DNA from: Dendrobium chrysotoxum
Taxonomy: Eukaryota > Streptophyta > Magnoliopsida > Asparagales > Orchidaceae
Direction: 5' to 3'
NCBI GenBank assembly: GCA_019925795.1
Contig: CM034307.1
Span: forward strand, 22,341,197-22,405,196
DNA length: 64,000 bases
The position numbers and the translations under genes are program-made. A model generated the notes under the pieces. It saw only the letters and a list, made by a program, of their open reading frames with translations, was not told where the DNA came from and did no database searches. This document shows, one piece after another, positions 10,982-19,758 of this stretch (its first letter is position 1; the number at the start of each line of letters is the position of its first letter).

Positions 10982-11438
10982 ATCGTACTGTACGATACAC
11001 TATCGTACTGTACGATCAGGTTCCAATCACTCAAATCTCAGCCGTTCATTCCCATTCACGATCCAGATCTTTCATGTCTTATACACATCGTACTGTACGA
11101 TTCACTACTCGTACTGTACGATAGTAATTATTGGTCATCGTACTGTACGAACATCCCGATCGTACGGTACGATCCACGTGGCAAACGGATTAGGACGAAT
11201 TTAAATCGGCCGGTACGAAAATTATTGCCCATCGTACTGTACGAATACCTGTTCGTACTGTACGAACACTTTTGGTCAAAAGTCGTTCAGACGACTCATT
11301 GGGACGAACGCCTTACACTCACGTTCGTACAGTACGATACTGATCGTACTGTACGATTTGACTCACTTTTTTGAAAAGTCGTCCAGACGACATTATTGCG
11401 CATATCGTACTGTACGATTCTCGATCGTACTGTACGAT
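10982..11438. promoter_or_regulatory. Second GTAC-dyad palindrome array, upstream of ORF3
   Basis: Seven pairs of the same 15-base unit as in the LTR start at 10982/11002, 11087/11108, 11137/11159, 11231/11252, 11324/11343, 11404/11424 and, more diverged, around 11376-11390. Centre-to-centre distances of the six clear pairs are 19-22 bp, two helical turns. The array ends 16 bp before a TATA box. The same arrangement stands before ORF3 in E2, E3, X and Y. This is independent of the LTR array because it lies 5 kb away, in the pol-ORF3 spacer. Confidence 0.8.
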
Positions 11439-11453
11439 ATCCCCCAAATTCTA

Positions 11454-11460
11454 TAAAACA
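11454..11460 (+). promoter_or_regulatory. Candidate internal TATA box for E1 ORF3
   Basis: TATAAAA, 83 bases before the ORF3 ATG and 16 bases after the last palindrome. Counterparts in the other copies lie 60-83 bases before their ATG (E2 52438-52446, E3 61036-61044, Y 43639-43646, X about 33501-33510). This conserved placement argues for a real promoter. Confidence 0.6.
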
Positions 11461-11536
11461 AGAGGAATTCTTAGCCATTTCTCCTCACCTTCAATCCCTC
11501 TGAATTTCCTCGTTCGTCCAATCCTCTTTTCCAAAA

Positions 11537-12655
11537 ATGTCTGGGTCCAGTAAGCGCGGTCGTATGATTGTCGGGAGCTCTTCCTCCTCTCGGCGCTTCG
11601 ACGATCGTTTTCTCTCAGCTGCGGATGAGAAAGCGTATATCAAAATCAAGGAGGCAAAGTTCACTCCCTCCCGCATGCTCAATCAGGCCGCCCTAAATTT
11701 TGAGGTGATGAATCTATTCGCCTCGACTAGCCTTCAATTCCTTCTGACTCTTGCTTTTCCATTCCACTCCGAACTATTATTTGAGTTTTTTGCAAACATC
11801 CGAGTCAACCTTGAAAACACTACCTTCACATCCTATGTCTGTAAACAGAATGTCGTTATCACCGTCGACGACATTGCTGAGCACATCGGGCTGTCCACTT
11901 ACGGTCCTCGTCCCCAATCCATGATCTCCCACGACTATGATTGGACGTCCGTTAATATGACCCTTAGAGGTGTCCCCTCAAATCAACACCTACCACTGGT
12001 CCAAACCTTAAATCAAAATGCCCGCGTTATCCAGCATGTCCTACGCACATCTATTATACCTAAGGCTGGAGATCGCATCCATATCACTCCCCTACTGTCT
12101 GTCGTCACCTATCTCATTATGTCGGGCACAAAATTCAATGAAGCCCAAATGGTATTCGACTACATTCATACCTTGTCTGTCTTCCGCTGTCCCGGTGCCC
12201 ATCGTAAATTGAACCTGGCCTTAGGGCATGTCATAGGCTACATTCTAGATGCGAAATACCAGCTTCATTATCCGCTCCCTCCTGATCACCTTCCTATCTT
12301 CTACTCGGATGCCTCCTTTCGTATCCTGTTCCATCAGAGGGCCGCTCCCGCCGATCCCGAGTTTGATGACGAGGAGGCTGATGCTCCTGCTGACGCACCT
12401 CCGCCACCACCAATCCATCCACCTGGCCTTGCACCTCCCGACTACCCTCACGATGACATTATTCGACGACTTGATCGTCTGGAGACTCGGTTGGATGCTC
12501 ACATTACTCAGCAGCATCAGGAGCATGACACGGATATGAAATGGTTTAGGGAGCGCTTCCAATCGATCGATCACCAGTTCGCCTCCCTTCATCAGTACCA
12601 CCAGCTGTTTCCCGACCCTCCACCGCCACCTCCGGATCAGGATCCAGATTTTTAG
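11537..12655 (+). CDS. E1 third ORF (env-like position), intact, 372 aa
   Basis: Open reading frame between pol and the 3' LTR, the place of the so-called envelope-like gene of Sireviruses. Architecture: basic N-terminus with Ser/Arg runs (residues 1-24); a central domain of about 220 residues whose most conserved block is TLNQNARVIQHVLRTSIIPK (about 157-176); a Pro/Ala/Asp-rich linker (about 270-305); a probable coiled coil (about 310-355, RRLDRLETRLDAH); and a proline run near the C-terminus ending DQDPDF. I see no convincing signal peptide or transmembrane helix, so an envelope function is doubtful. The central domain resembles what databases call a putative plant transposon protein domain (recollection, not searched). 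It is open although gag and pol are broken. Probably expressed from its own promoter (11454). Confidence 0.85.
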   Translation: MSGSSKRGRMIVGSSSSSRRFDDRFLSAADEKAYIKIKEAKFTPSRMLNQAALNFEVMNLFASTSLQFLLTLAFPFHSELLFEFFANIRVNLENTTFTSYVCKQNVVITVDDIAEHIGLSTYGPRPQSMISHDYDWTSVNMTLRGVPSNQHLPLVQTLNQNARVIQHVLRTSIIPKAGDRIHITPLLSVVTYLIMSGTKFNEAQMVFDYIHTLSVFRCPGAHRKLNLALGHVIGYILDAKYQLHYPLPPDHLPIFYSDASFRILFHQRAAPADPEFDDEEADAPADAPPPPPIHPPGLAPPDYPHDDIIRRLDRLETRLDAHITQQHQEHDTDMKWFRERFQSIDHQFASLHQYHQLFPDPPPPPPDQDPDF

Positions 12656-12970
12656 GTTGTTGTAGATGTTTCTGTTTTCTGTTTTTTGTTGTACTTGTTT
12701 TTTCTTTTTCTTCCCTTTTTGGTGTTGTCAAAAGGGGGAGACTTTTCTGTGTGTTGGATTATGTTTTTGTCTACTATTAAATGCTAATTGGTTGTTTATG
12801 TTCTCAGTATTTTTTTTTATCTTGTTGTTGTATTTTTTATGATAAAAAAAAAACTGTTTCTTCTCCTCCTATTTAAAAATTAATAAGCTACTCTTCTGAG
12901 GGGGAGCTAAAGAAGTCAGAACATCTGTACATCAGAAAATATTATTTGACACCATCAAAAAGGGGGAGAT
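12656..12970 (+). other. E1 3' UTR with two polypurine tracts
   Basis: Short spacer. The polypurine tract next to the LTR (aaaaagggggagat, 12957-12970) primes plus-strand synthesis. A second copy, caaaagggggagac (12730-12742), follows the ORF3 stop by about 75 bases; such extra PPT-like copies are a known Sirevirus trait and also occur in X, Y, E2 and E3. Confidence 0.8.
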
Positions 12971-14928
12971 TGTTGGAATCCAGGATCCCGAGCACTTAAT
13001 TTTGATGGTGACAACTAATATTTACTGAGTAAATATAGACTTCCGTTAGATTACAAATGTTTAATCTTTGTATATGAGAACTAACATTTCAGGTCAGATG
13101 CACACTGCTAAAGATTGCTGGAGACTCAAATTGGGTAGAATAGGATGTTGAAGAGTCTGTAATTTTTATTTCTTTAATTTTTCTTTTTGAGTCTGCCACA
13201 GAAGCATGCATGTGAAAGGAGCAACAATGCACACACACAGGGGGAGATTTTTTCTTTTAAAATGATTAATTTTTTAAAAACACATCGTACTGTACGATCA
13301 TTGATCGTACTGTACGATTAATTGAAAATACTCAGGCAACGGCTAATTCTTTATTGATTAAATTTACAAACTTATCGTACTGTACGATCGAGATCGTACT
13401 GTACGATGATTTGTAATTGTGAAACCCTAGCCGCCAGAATAAGTTTGGTAAGTTTTCGAATTTGATTTTATGAACTATTCGTACTGTACGATATATATCG
13501 TACTGTACGATTAATTAATAACTTGCCAAAATTATCTCCCTAATCAGGAAATAAAACGTTGGTTTCTAATTATATGTCGATCGTACTGTACGATGTTAAA
13601 TCGTACTGTACGACTGACAGAGACGATTTCAGTCGTCCCAGAGATCGTACCAGACGAAACCAATGTTTTTTTGTTCTGATCGTCCTGGACGATATTCATA
13701 TCGTACAGGATGATATCAAGAAATGAACTAATCGTACTGTACGACTGGTGGAGTGCTGGACGATTGACAGAGACGATTTTCTTCGTCCCAGCGATCGTAC
13801 CAGACGATCCCAAGAAATTTTGAACTGATCGTACTGGACGATAGTCATATCGTACAAGACGATATCATGAAAAACACTATTCGTACTGTACGATTAAATG
13901 AGTGCTGGACGACTGACAGAGACGAGTTCTTTCGTCCCGAGGTTCGTCCCACAGTTCGTCCCGTACGAACAGTACGAATCAATAGTATCGTACTGTACGA
14001 TATACATATCGTACTGTACGATATGAATAAAATTCGATACCTATTCGTCTGCACTCGTACTGGACGGAGCTGTAATTGAACTGATCGTACTGTACGATTA
14101 TAAATCGTACTGTACGAACAGAAACGCAAAAGTTGAATTTTTTTAGGGTTTTCTGAAGCCTGATATAAAAAACAACTTATTATTTTTCTAAAATAGTTGT
14201 TGATCAATCCTTTTTGCTGTGAGAGGCTTGGAGGAAAAAGAAGGGGATTCGGTAGAGAAGTTTTTGGAGAGATCTAGAGCTTGAGAGAGGAAGGTGAAGG
14301 TGAGCTTGAGCGTGAGGGAGAAGTAGTGTGAGGGGATCACACGGTGGCTCCAAGCTAGCTGCATGCTTTGCTCCTCTTGTGGCTTTAGAAGCTTCAAGAA
14401 GGTTCTCGAAGGAAGAATCACTTCAAGATCAACATCGCCAAGGTACTCTGCCATCTCCAGGAGGGAGAAAAAGGAGAAGGTCCGCTGCCGTCACCGGGAG
14501 GGTGACATAGCGTTTGGTATTCCACCGCACCGAGGGAGGTGAAAGTGAGTATTGTAAAGGCTTCTCCGCCTTGATGTGGGGGCAAAAGGAGAGTCAACTT
14601 TTACTAGTGCAAATCCCGGAGTAGAGGACTCCGGGGAGTGGACGTAGGTCAAGTGACCGAACCACTATAAAAATTTCTGGTGTGTTTTTTCCTATTTACC
14701 GCACTTTACTTTTCATGCTTTTAAATTTGTGCGTTTTAATTGCTTGGTGAAAAATCAATTTTTAAATCTCGTAGTGTTATCAATTTTATCGTTGTGATCG
14801 TTGTAATTGCTTCCGCACATTGGTTGTTAAATTATATTTCGAAAATACAAAAAAATTAGAACTCTTGTGTAGGGTCAAATTTTTAAAATACCAATTCACC
14901 CCCCCTCTTGGCGCATCTCGTACTTTCA
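12971..14928 (+). repeat. E1 3' LTR (1958 bp)
   Basis: Same length as the 5' LTR and shifted by 9061 bases. Differences by eye are at 5' positions near 3983, 4486, 4522, 4649, 5341, 5447, 5462, 5514 and 5634. TATA box at 14164-14171 and the palindrome array at 13284-14119. The reverse-strand ORFs here copy those of the 5' LTR and are not genes. Confidence 0.95.
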
Positions 14929-14933
14929 TGCCA

Positions 14934-16377
14934 CTCTAAAAAATATATAAATAGACCCCTACTCTCTACAAGAAGGGGACTTTTTACTAGATATTGGAGA
15001 GAGCTCTGAGCATCAATAGCTCCAACACCACCACCGACGAACCTCCGTCAACCGTCGCCAGATCATCGCCTTCCCGCCGACTACCGTCAGAGATCCACCT
15101 TCCCGACCACCTCCAGACTTCCACCCGACCATCATTGAAACATCGCTCTGCTTCCAGACTTCCACCCGGCCATCGTCGAACCACTGCCCAATAGTCGACC
15201 ACCGCCAAACATCCACCAACTCCCCGACCACCACTGGACCTCCTCCAATGGCCAACCATTGTCGGTCCTCTAACAGGCTGTCAAGTACGGTCCCTACGAC
15301 CATCGTCGACCGCTAACTATGGTCCCACAAAAAATTATTGCCCGCCGACTACGGTCCTTATGACTTTCACCACTAGTTGACTATGGTCCCTACGACCACC
15401 ATCACCAACCGACTATGGTCCTTTCGACTTTCGTTCCATGGCAACTATAGCCACCCACCAACTATAGTCCCTCTGACCACAGTCGCCTGTCGACTATGGT
15501 CCCTCCGACTTCCGTCTCCCGCAGACTACGATCCCTCTAACCACCGTCCCTCGACGACTATGGTACTACAGTCTCTTTGACCACCATCTCCCTTCAACTG
15601 CGATCCCTTCGACCACCATCGTATGCCGACTATGCTCCCTTCGACCTCCTTTGCTTGCCGACTGCGGTTCCTTCGGCCACGGTCTCCCACCGAAAATGGT
15701 CCCTTCGACCTCTCATCGCCCACCGACTACGGTCCTCATGACCTTAGCCACCTGCTGACTACGGTCCCTTGGACCATGGTCACCCATCGACTATAGTCCC
15801 TTGGACCACGATCCACCTGCCGACTACGGTCCTTTCCACCACCGTTGCCCGCCGACTTTGGTCCGTCCAACCAACGTTGTCCGACGACTATGGTCCCTTG
15901 GACCACCATCGCATGCCGACTACAGTCCCTTCGACCATCGTCGCCCGCCGACTACGGTCCTTCTAATCTCCCGTTTCTTACCGACTACGATCCCTCCGAC
16001 CACCGTCGCCCTACTACGGTCTTGCTGGCTGAATGAATAGGTCCACAATCTCTTGAAAATAACTTTCATATCAGTAGATTATTCCAATTCCCACCATGTT
16101 ATGTGATCTATATGATTTATATTTACTACATCAAGCCAAGGCCTTCCGCTCACGGAATGACCTCATTTGTAATCAACAATAAATATTAGTGGAACCATTT
16201 CAACTGAGTTAGATCCCGTGATTTTTTCTCTTTTTAGGATTTTTCATGTAAAAAACTTGGTATCTCTTATGACTCTCACCCCTCTCTCTTTATTTGTATG
16301 TGTAAGAGATCTTCTTTCAAAACTAAGATATTAAGCTCTTTATCTCTTTACCACCGTGAATGTTCCAGTCCGCAACA
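14934..16377 (+). mobile_element. Solo LTR of a Ty3/gypsy element, right part
   Basis: Continues the LTR broken by E1. It begins with the promoter region (a tatataaatag TATA box at about 14945-14956), passes through a long GC-rich minisatellite (about 15000-16030) and ends with the family block ..ttagtggaaccatttcaactg (about 16170) up to gtccgcaaca at 16377, the same end as the T LTRs. No PBS follows. The total solo LTR length without E1 is about 1.9 kb, longer than the 1.0-kb T LTRs, mainly because of the minisatellite. Confidence 0.75.
15290..16030 (+). repeat. GC-rich minisatellite inside the solo LTR, unit about 33 bp
   Basis: Units of the form gactatggtccctccgacc followed by acc-a/g-tcgcccgcc repeat about 20 times with many substitutions. 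The unit length near a multiple of three keeps long frames open on both strands (for example around 15769-16040); these frames have no start context or domain and are rejected as genes. The T LTRs have a different, shorter expansion at the same place (12-bp CCGCCGGAACAC units), so this part of the LTR is prone to tandem growth. Confidence 0.75.
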
Positions 16378-16764
16378 CATAAAAATTATATCTTCCACAA
16401 ATTGCTCTTGATATTAATATAAATAATTTTCTTTTTTTTTTGTTTTAATTACCATGAATTTTTCAAGCAGAAGAAATTTTAGTGGATTACTAAATCAAGT
16501 ATTTACATGTTATGCATTTTTGTCGCAGAAAAAAAGAAATCAGAGGCCACCTGCAAAGCTAGCATGGGACTCTTAAAACAGACAAACGGCAAAGGAAGAC
16601 CATCTGAGCTGTTGGTGTATTTTTATAAATTTTTAAGACAAAGCGAATTCAATCAGGGCCGCAGGCCTTGCACACGCTGATTTCGCTTCCGCTCTCGGTA
16701 GTCACGTACGTGGTGTGCGCTGCGAAGTTTCTAATTTATTTATTTTTCGAATAGTTTTTCTTCG

Positions 16765-16804
<40 letters not shown>

Positions 16805-16863
16805 ACAGATTTCTCCATTGGCTGGGACACGATGATTTCCATTGGAGGGGAAGAGAAGAACGA
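16378..16863 (+). promoter_or_regulatory. Probable promoter and 5' UTR exon of the host gene
   Basis: Non-repetitive DNA ahead of the small gene. It holds an AT microsatellite (16767-16802) and the motif cacgtacgtg (about 16703-16712) with two overlapping ACGTG cores, as in ABRE/G-box elements. A likely untranslated first exon runs from about 16805 to 16863 and ends at a GTAAGC donor. Transcription start is not determined. Confidence 0.35.
16767..16802. repeat. AT dinucleotide microsatellite
   Basis: Eighteen AT units just upstream of the presumed first exon of the small gene. Such tracts are polymorphic in length. Confidence 0.95.
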
Positions 16864-17319
16864 GTAAGCAGGAAGCACAGAAGTTTAGGATCATGTTACT
16901 TACTTCGCCTGAGCTTCAGATCACGATTTATTTATATTAATTGTTCGATCTGGTTTGAGTTTCGTTGCTCGATCGGTTTAGCTCTAATTGCTCTGAATTC
17001 ATCATAGCTCGGTTTTAATCATGGGAGTTTGATTCATTTGAGAAAGAAATTTGGAGACGATTTTGTTTGGCCTGTTTTTTATTGAATCCAAGACGCTGAG
17101 GTTTTCAATTTTCTTCCCTACTGAAATTTCCATCCCGTTATGACTTCTGATCTTCGCTTCGTTTTATATATGGAACTTCTATTTTCGGATCCCCCATTGG
17201 TTTTCAAGCATCTCGGCTTTGAATTTTTCTATCACTAAGAAAAAGATTTGAACATCCTCTTCCCTTCTAACTTCTCCGACAAATTCAAACATTTTCAAGT
17301 TTCATTTCTTTCCCCGCAG
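16864..17319 (+). other. Putative 5'-UTR intron
   Basis: Donor gtaagc at 16864 and acceptor ttccccgcag ending at 17319, preceded by a T-rich stretch typical of plant introns. The acceptor is immediately followed by the ATG at 17320, and the intron is AT-rich compared with the coding exon. Leader introns next to the start codon are common in plants. Needs transcript support. Confidence 0.45.
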
Positions 17320-17781
17320 ATGCAGAGAGTAAAGAAGAAGAGAGGCAGAGCCAATGTCAAAAACTCAGCGGTAAAGACTAATGTATCGCTGGCACCGGAG
17401 CCAACTACCAAAAAGGGTAAGGCGCTGGCGATGACGAAACCAGACGTTGTCTCGGGCAACAGCGACGATTTTTGTAAAATGCCCGACACGGATCGGCATC
17501 GGCCGCTTGGGATTTTCGAGTTTCCATGGCAGAAAGAAATGGGATCCCTGGCGCCGGAATTGAAGGGCTGCACCTTCACAGACGTCTTCTTCTCTTCCCT
17601 CGTCGATGGCTGCTACGCCACCATCGGCTTCCCCGGCGACCGCCTCTCCCTGCCGATGGCTTCGCCGGTCAACCTCCCGCAGGCGTCCGATGAGGATCCC
17701 GAAGATACCGATTGCATCTGGAGCAGCATCCTGCAGCAACCACTTTCCTTCGTTTATTCTACTAAAGACTCTGACAGCTGA
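17320..17781 (+). CDS. Probable host gene, uncharacterised 153-aa protein
   Basis: The only reading frame in the window that does not look like a mobile element. It starts directly after a splice-acceptor site; an in-frame ATG 72 bases upstream (17248) would fall in the presumed intron. The protein has a Lys/Arg-rich N-terminus (KKKRGR, residues 5-10, a possible nuclear signal), a low-complexity Ala/Thr/Lys part, then a compact second half with IFEFPWQKEMGSLAPE (about 69-84), CTFTDVFFSSLVDGCYATIG (about 90-109) and an acidic end EDPEDTDCIWSSILQQPL (about 126-143). GC-rich third positions in the second half fit a monocot gene. No known domain is recognised. A single coding exon is assumed; a further 3' exon is possible. 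Confidence 0.55.
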   Translation: MQRVKKKRGRANVKNSAVKTNVSLAPEPTTKKGKALAMTKPDVVSGNSDDFCKMPDTDRHRPLGIFEFPWQKEMGSLAPELKGCTFTDVFFSSLVDGCYATIGFPGDRLSLPMASPVNLPQASDEDPEDTDCIWSSILQQPLSFVYSTKDSDS

Positions 17782-18682
17782 ACGGCAGTCTTTTCTCAGA
17801 GGTTTTTTAACATTTATTATTATTATTATTATTTAATTCTTTCAAACGTAAAAGAATAAAATGGAGAAACAATTAGGTGAGGTATCTTAATAAATTTTAA
17901 AATTTTGAGTTTATTTTAAAATTAATATAGAATAAAAAATAAATTCAAAATTTAAAATTTTATGATTGTCGAATTTTAGTTCACATATCCTCACTCAAAT
18001 TTTCTCTTTCATTATTTTCTTATTATGAAAAATTGAAACATAACTCATCTTGACCTGTTGGTTGAGAGCTTAAGCTACCAACTAATAGATTTTAAATTTA
18101 AATTTTTGTGTATGTAATATGTGATTGAGTTTGTCTTAATTTGTCTAAATATTCCAAAAAAAAAGAAAATGGAAACTAATATATTATGGATTTAAGATTC
18201 TGTACATAATAATAAATTGGAATCAATAATATTTTAACTAACGATATACTTTTACTTTAAATTATTCATGGTAATTTTTTTTTATTATTATTTGTTTACT
18301 TTATTTTACAATCAGTTTAAAATCTAACGGTCAATAAATTTCACTAACATTTATAAGGCATCATAATAAATTTTAAGTATCTTTGATAAATTATTATTTT
18401 ACGATAGCATTAACTTAAGTAACATAGCATAGATCATCAAACTAAATAATCACTTAATGTAAAATTTATTTTAAGAAATTAATATTTGCATTCATCACAA
18501 TTTTTTATCAAGAAAGATTTAATAGTCAAACAACAGTAAAATGTGATATATATATCATGAACAAATTTAAAAATTAATGTATTTACTTTGAGATTACTGT
18601 TACGTGTGAAGAATTTGTATTGCACTCATTCGGGAGATCAAATTTCGCGAGTATGAATTAAATGCGCCAATAAATTTTGTAG
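17782..18682 (+). other. 3' flank of the small gene, AT-rich
   Basis: An ATT microsatellite (about 17814-17834) follows the stop codon by 33 bases, then very AT-rich DNA without coding potential. A polyadenylation signal-like aagaataaaa is at 17849-17858. A degraded SINE-like piece lies at 18042-18160. Confidence 0.5.
18042..18160 (+). repeat. Degraded SINE-like unit
   Basis: taactcatct-tgacctgttggttgagagct-taagctaccaac... and the end ttgtcttaattgtctaaat parallel the better preserved unit at 26541-26665. The B-box region has been lost. Assigned only through that comparison. Confidence 0.35.
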
Positions 18683-18687
18683 AGTAT
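18683..18687. repeat. Target-site duplication of element T (agtat; partner 26084-26088)
   Basis: agtat directly precedes the first TGATACG and directly follows the last GCAACA. Five of five bases match, which fixes the element limits. Confidence 0.95.
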
Positions 18688-19707
18688 TGATACGTCATCA
18701 AAAAATTATCTTGATCGGGCACGAATCTCGAGGAAAAACTCAAGTTGGAAACTTCAAAAATTATTTCGGAGACCATTGAAACTCCGATTTTAGCAAACTT
18801 ATAGCCGAACTGAGCGTCTCGGAAATACGAATCCAACGACACCAAATTCGACTCAATCCGAGCCCAAGTGAGTCCAAATCAAGTACCCGAAGTGCTGTTG
18901 GAAGCATCGAACAGCAATTTGAGTTACCAAACGGTCTCTGATTTTGGCGAGCTTATACTCGAATCGAGCGGCTCGACGAGACGAATCCAACGAACCCAAG
19001 ATCTCAGAATTCTGATATCATTAAGACCTTCAAATGCTTGATAAACGGTTCACAATCAAGGGATTCAATATCGGCCGTTCATCCGGATCACTCCCTATTC
19101 GCCCCTGATCCCTCACATATTTACGGGCTATGCCACTCCAGAAAAACTAAAAATAGCCCCTCATTTCTCTTAAGAGGGGACCCCAAGCCAAGAAGAGAAG
19201 AAGAGAAGGAAGAGAAGAGAAGCCTAGGAGGGAATAACTCCTCCTCGATCACCGCCGGAACACCGCCGGAACACCGCCGGAACACCACCGAAGCACCACC
19301 AGGCGCCCGAGGGACGCCGGAGCCCTGCCCGACACGGGAGCAACGTCGGAATTCTGCCCGACGCTAGAATTCTACCCGACGTCCGAGTGACGCCAGACTT
19401 CTTTCCAAGTGACGCCGGAATTCTGTCTGACGCCCGAGTGACGTCGGAACTCTGCTTGGCCTTGTAATTGATACTCATTGTAATCTGATCGTCCTGAAGT
19501 TAAAGGACGAGTCAGCCTTGTGTATTTCAAACAACACTAGTGGAACTTTTTCAACTGGGCGTAGCCCCGTGGTTTTTCCCTTTTTCAGGGCTTTCCACGT
19601 AAAAATCCTGGTGTTTCTTTCACTCTTCTGTTTGTGTGCTGGATATACGTACAACGCTGAGACGGAAATATTAAACTCTATCGCCGCGTATATTTGAGTC
19701 CGCAACA
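18688..19707 (+). repeat. T 5' LTR (1020 bp)
   Basis: TGATACGTCA to CCGCAACA. It contains 12-bp CCGCCGGAACAC units near 19250-19290 (fewer than the 3' LTR) and GACGCC/CCGGA-type repeats up to 19450. The TATA box position reads ctaaaaatag here, against ctataaatag in the 3' LTR, so the 5' promoter is probably weakened. Confidence 0.95.
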
Positions 19708-19708
19708 G

Positions 19709-19730
19709 TTTGGCGCCGTCTGTGGGAACC
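19709..19730 (+). other. Primer binding site region of T
   Basis: TTTGGCGCCGTCTGTGGGAA starts two bases after the LTR and is the usual PBS type of plant Tat-group Ty3/gypsy elements. The priming tRNA is not assigned here. Confidence 0.8.
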
Positions 19731-19758
19731 TTATCCCACAACTTCAAGTATTGCTACG

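Larger units (their letters stand above)
3910..14928 (+). mobile_element. E1: complete young Ty1/copia (Sirevirus-type) retrotransposon
   Basis: An 11,019-bp element with two LTRs of equal length (1958 bp each), a perfect 5-bp TSD, a PBS two bases after the 5' LTR, gag, pol (PR-IN-RT-RH), a third ORF and a polypurine tract. The LTRs differ at about 9 positions by eye (8 transitions, 1 transversion), about 0.5 percent, so the insertion is recent. The large gag with two zinc knuckles and a coiled coil, the extra ORF after pol and the purine tract aaaaagggggagat are typical of the Sirevirus group. gag and pol carry three nonsense codons and one frameshift, so this copy cannot be autonomous; the third ORF is open. 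It sits inside an older gypsy solo LTR. Confidence 0.97.

Noticed and set aside
11537..12655. Calling ORF3 a true viral envelope gene
   Set aside because: The position fits the env-like gene of Sireviruses, but no signal peptide, transmembrane segment or cysteine pattern of a glycoprotein is visible.
15769..16040. Overlapping frames in the solo LTR
   Set aside because: Produced by a minisatellite of about 33 bp, all three frames open, no coding signature.
19224..19478. Reverse-strand frames in the T LTRs (also 25501-25854)
   Set aside because: They follow from the CCGCCGGAACAC and GACGCC repeats and include the LTR promoter in reverse; not genes.
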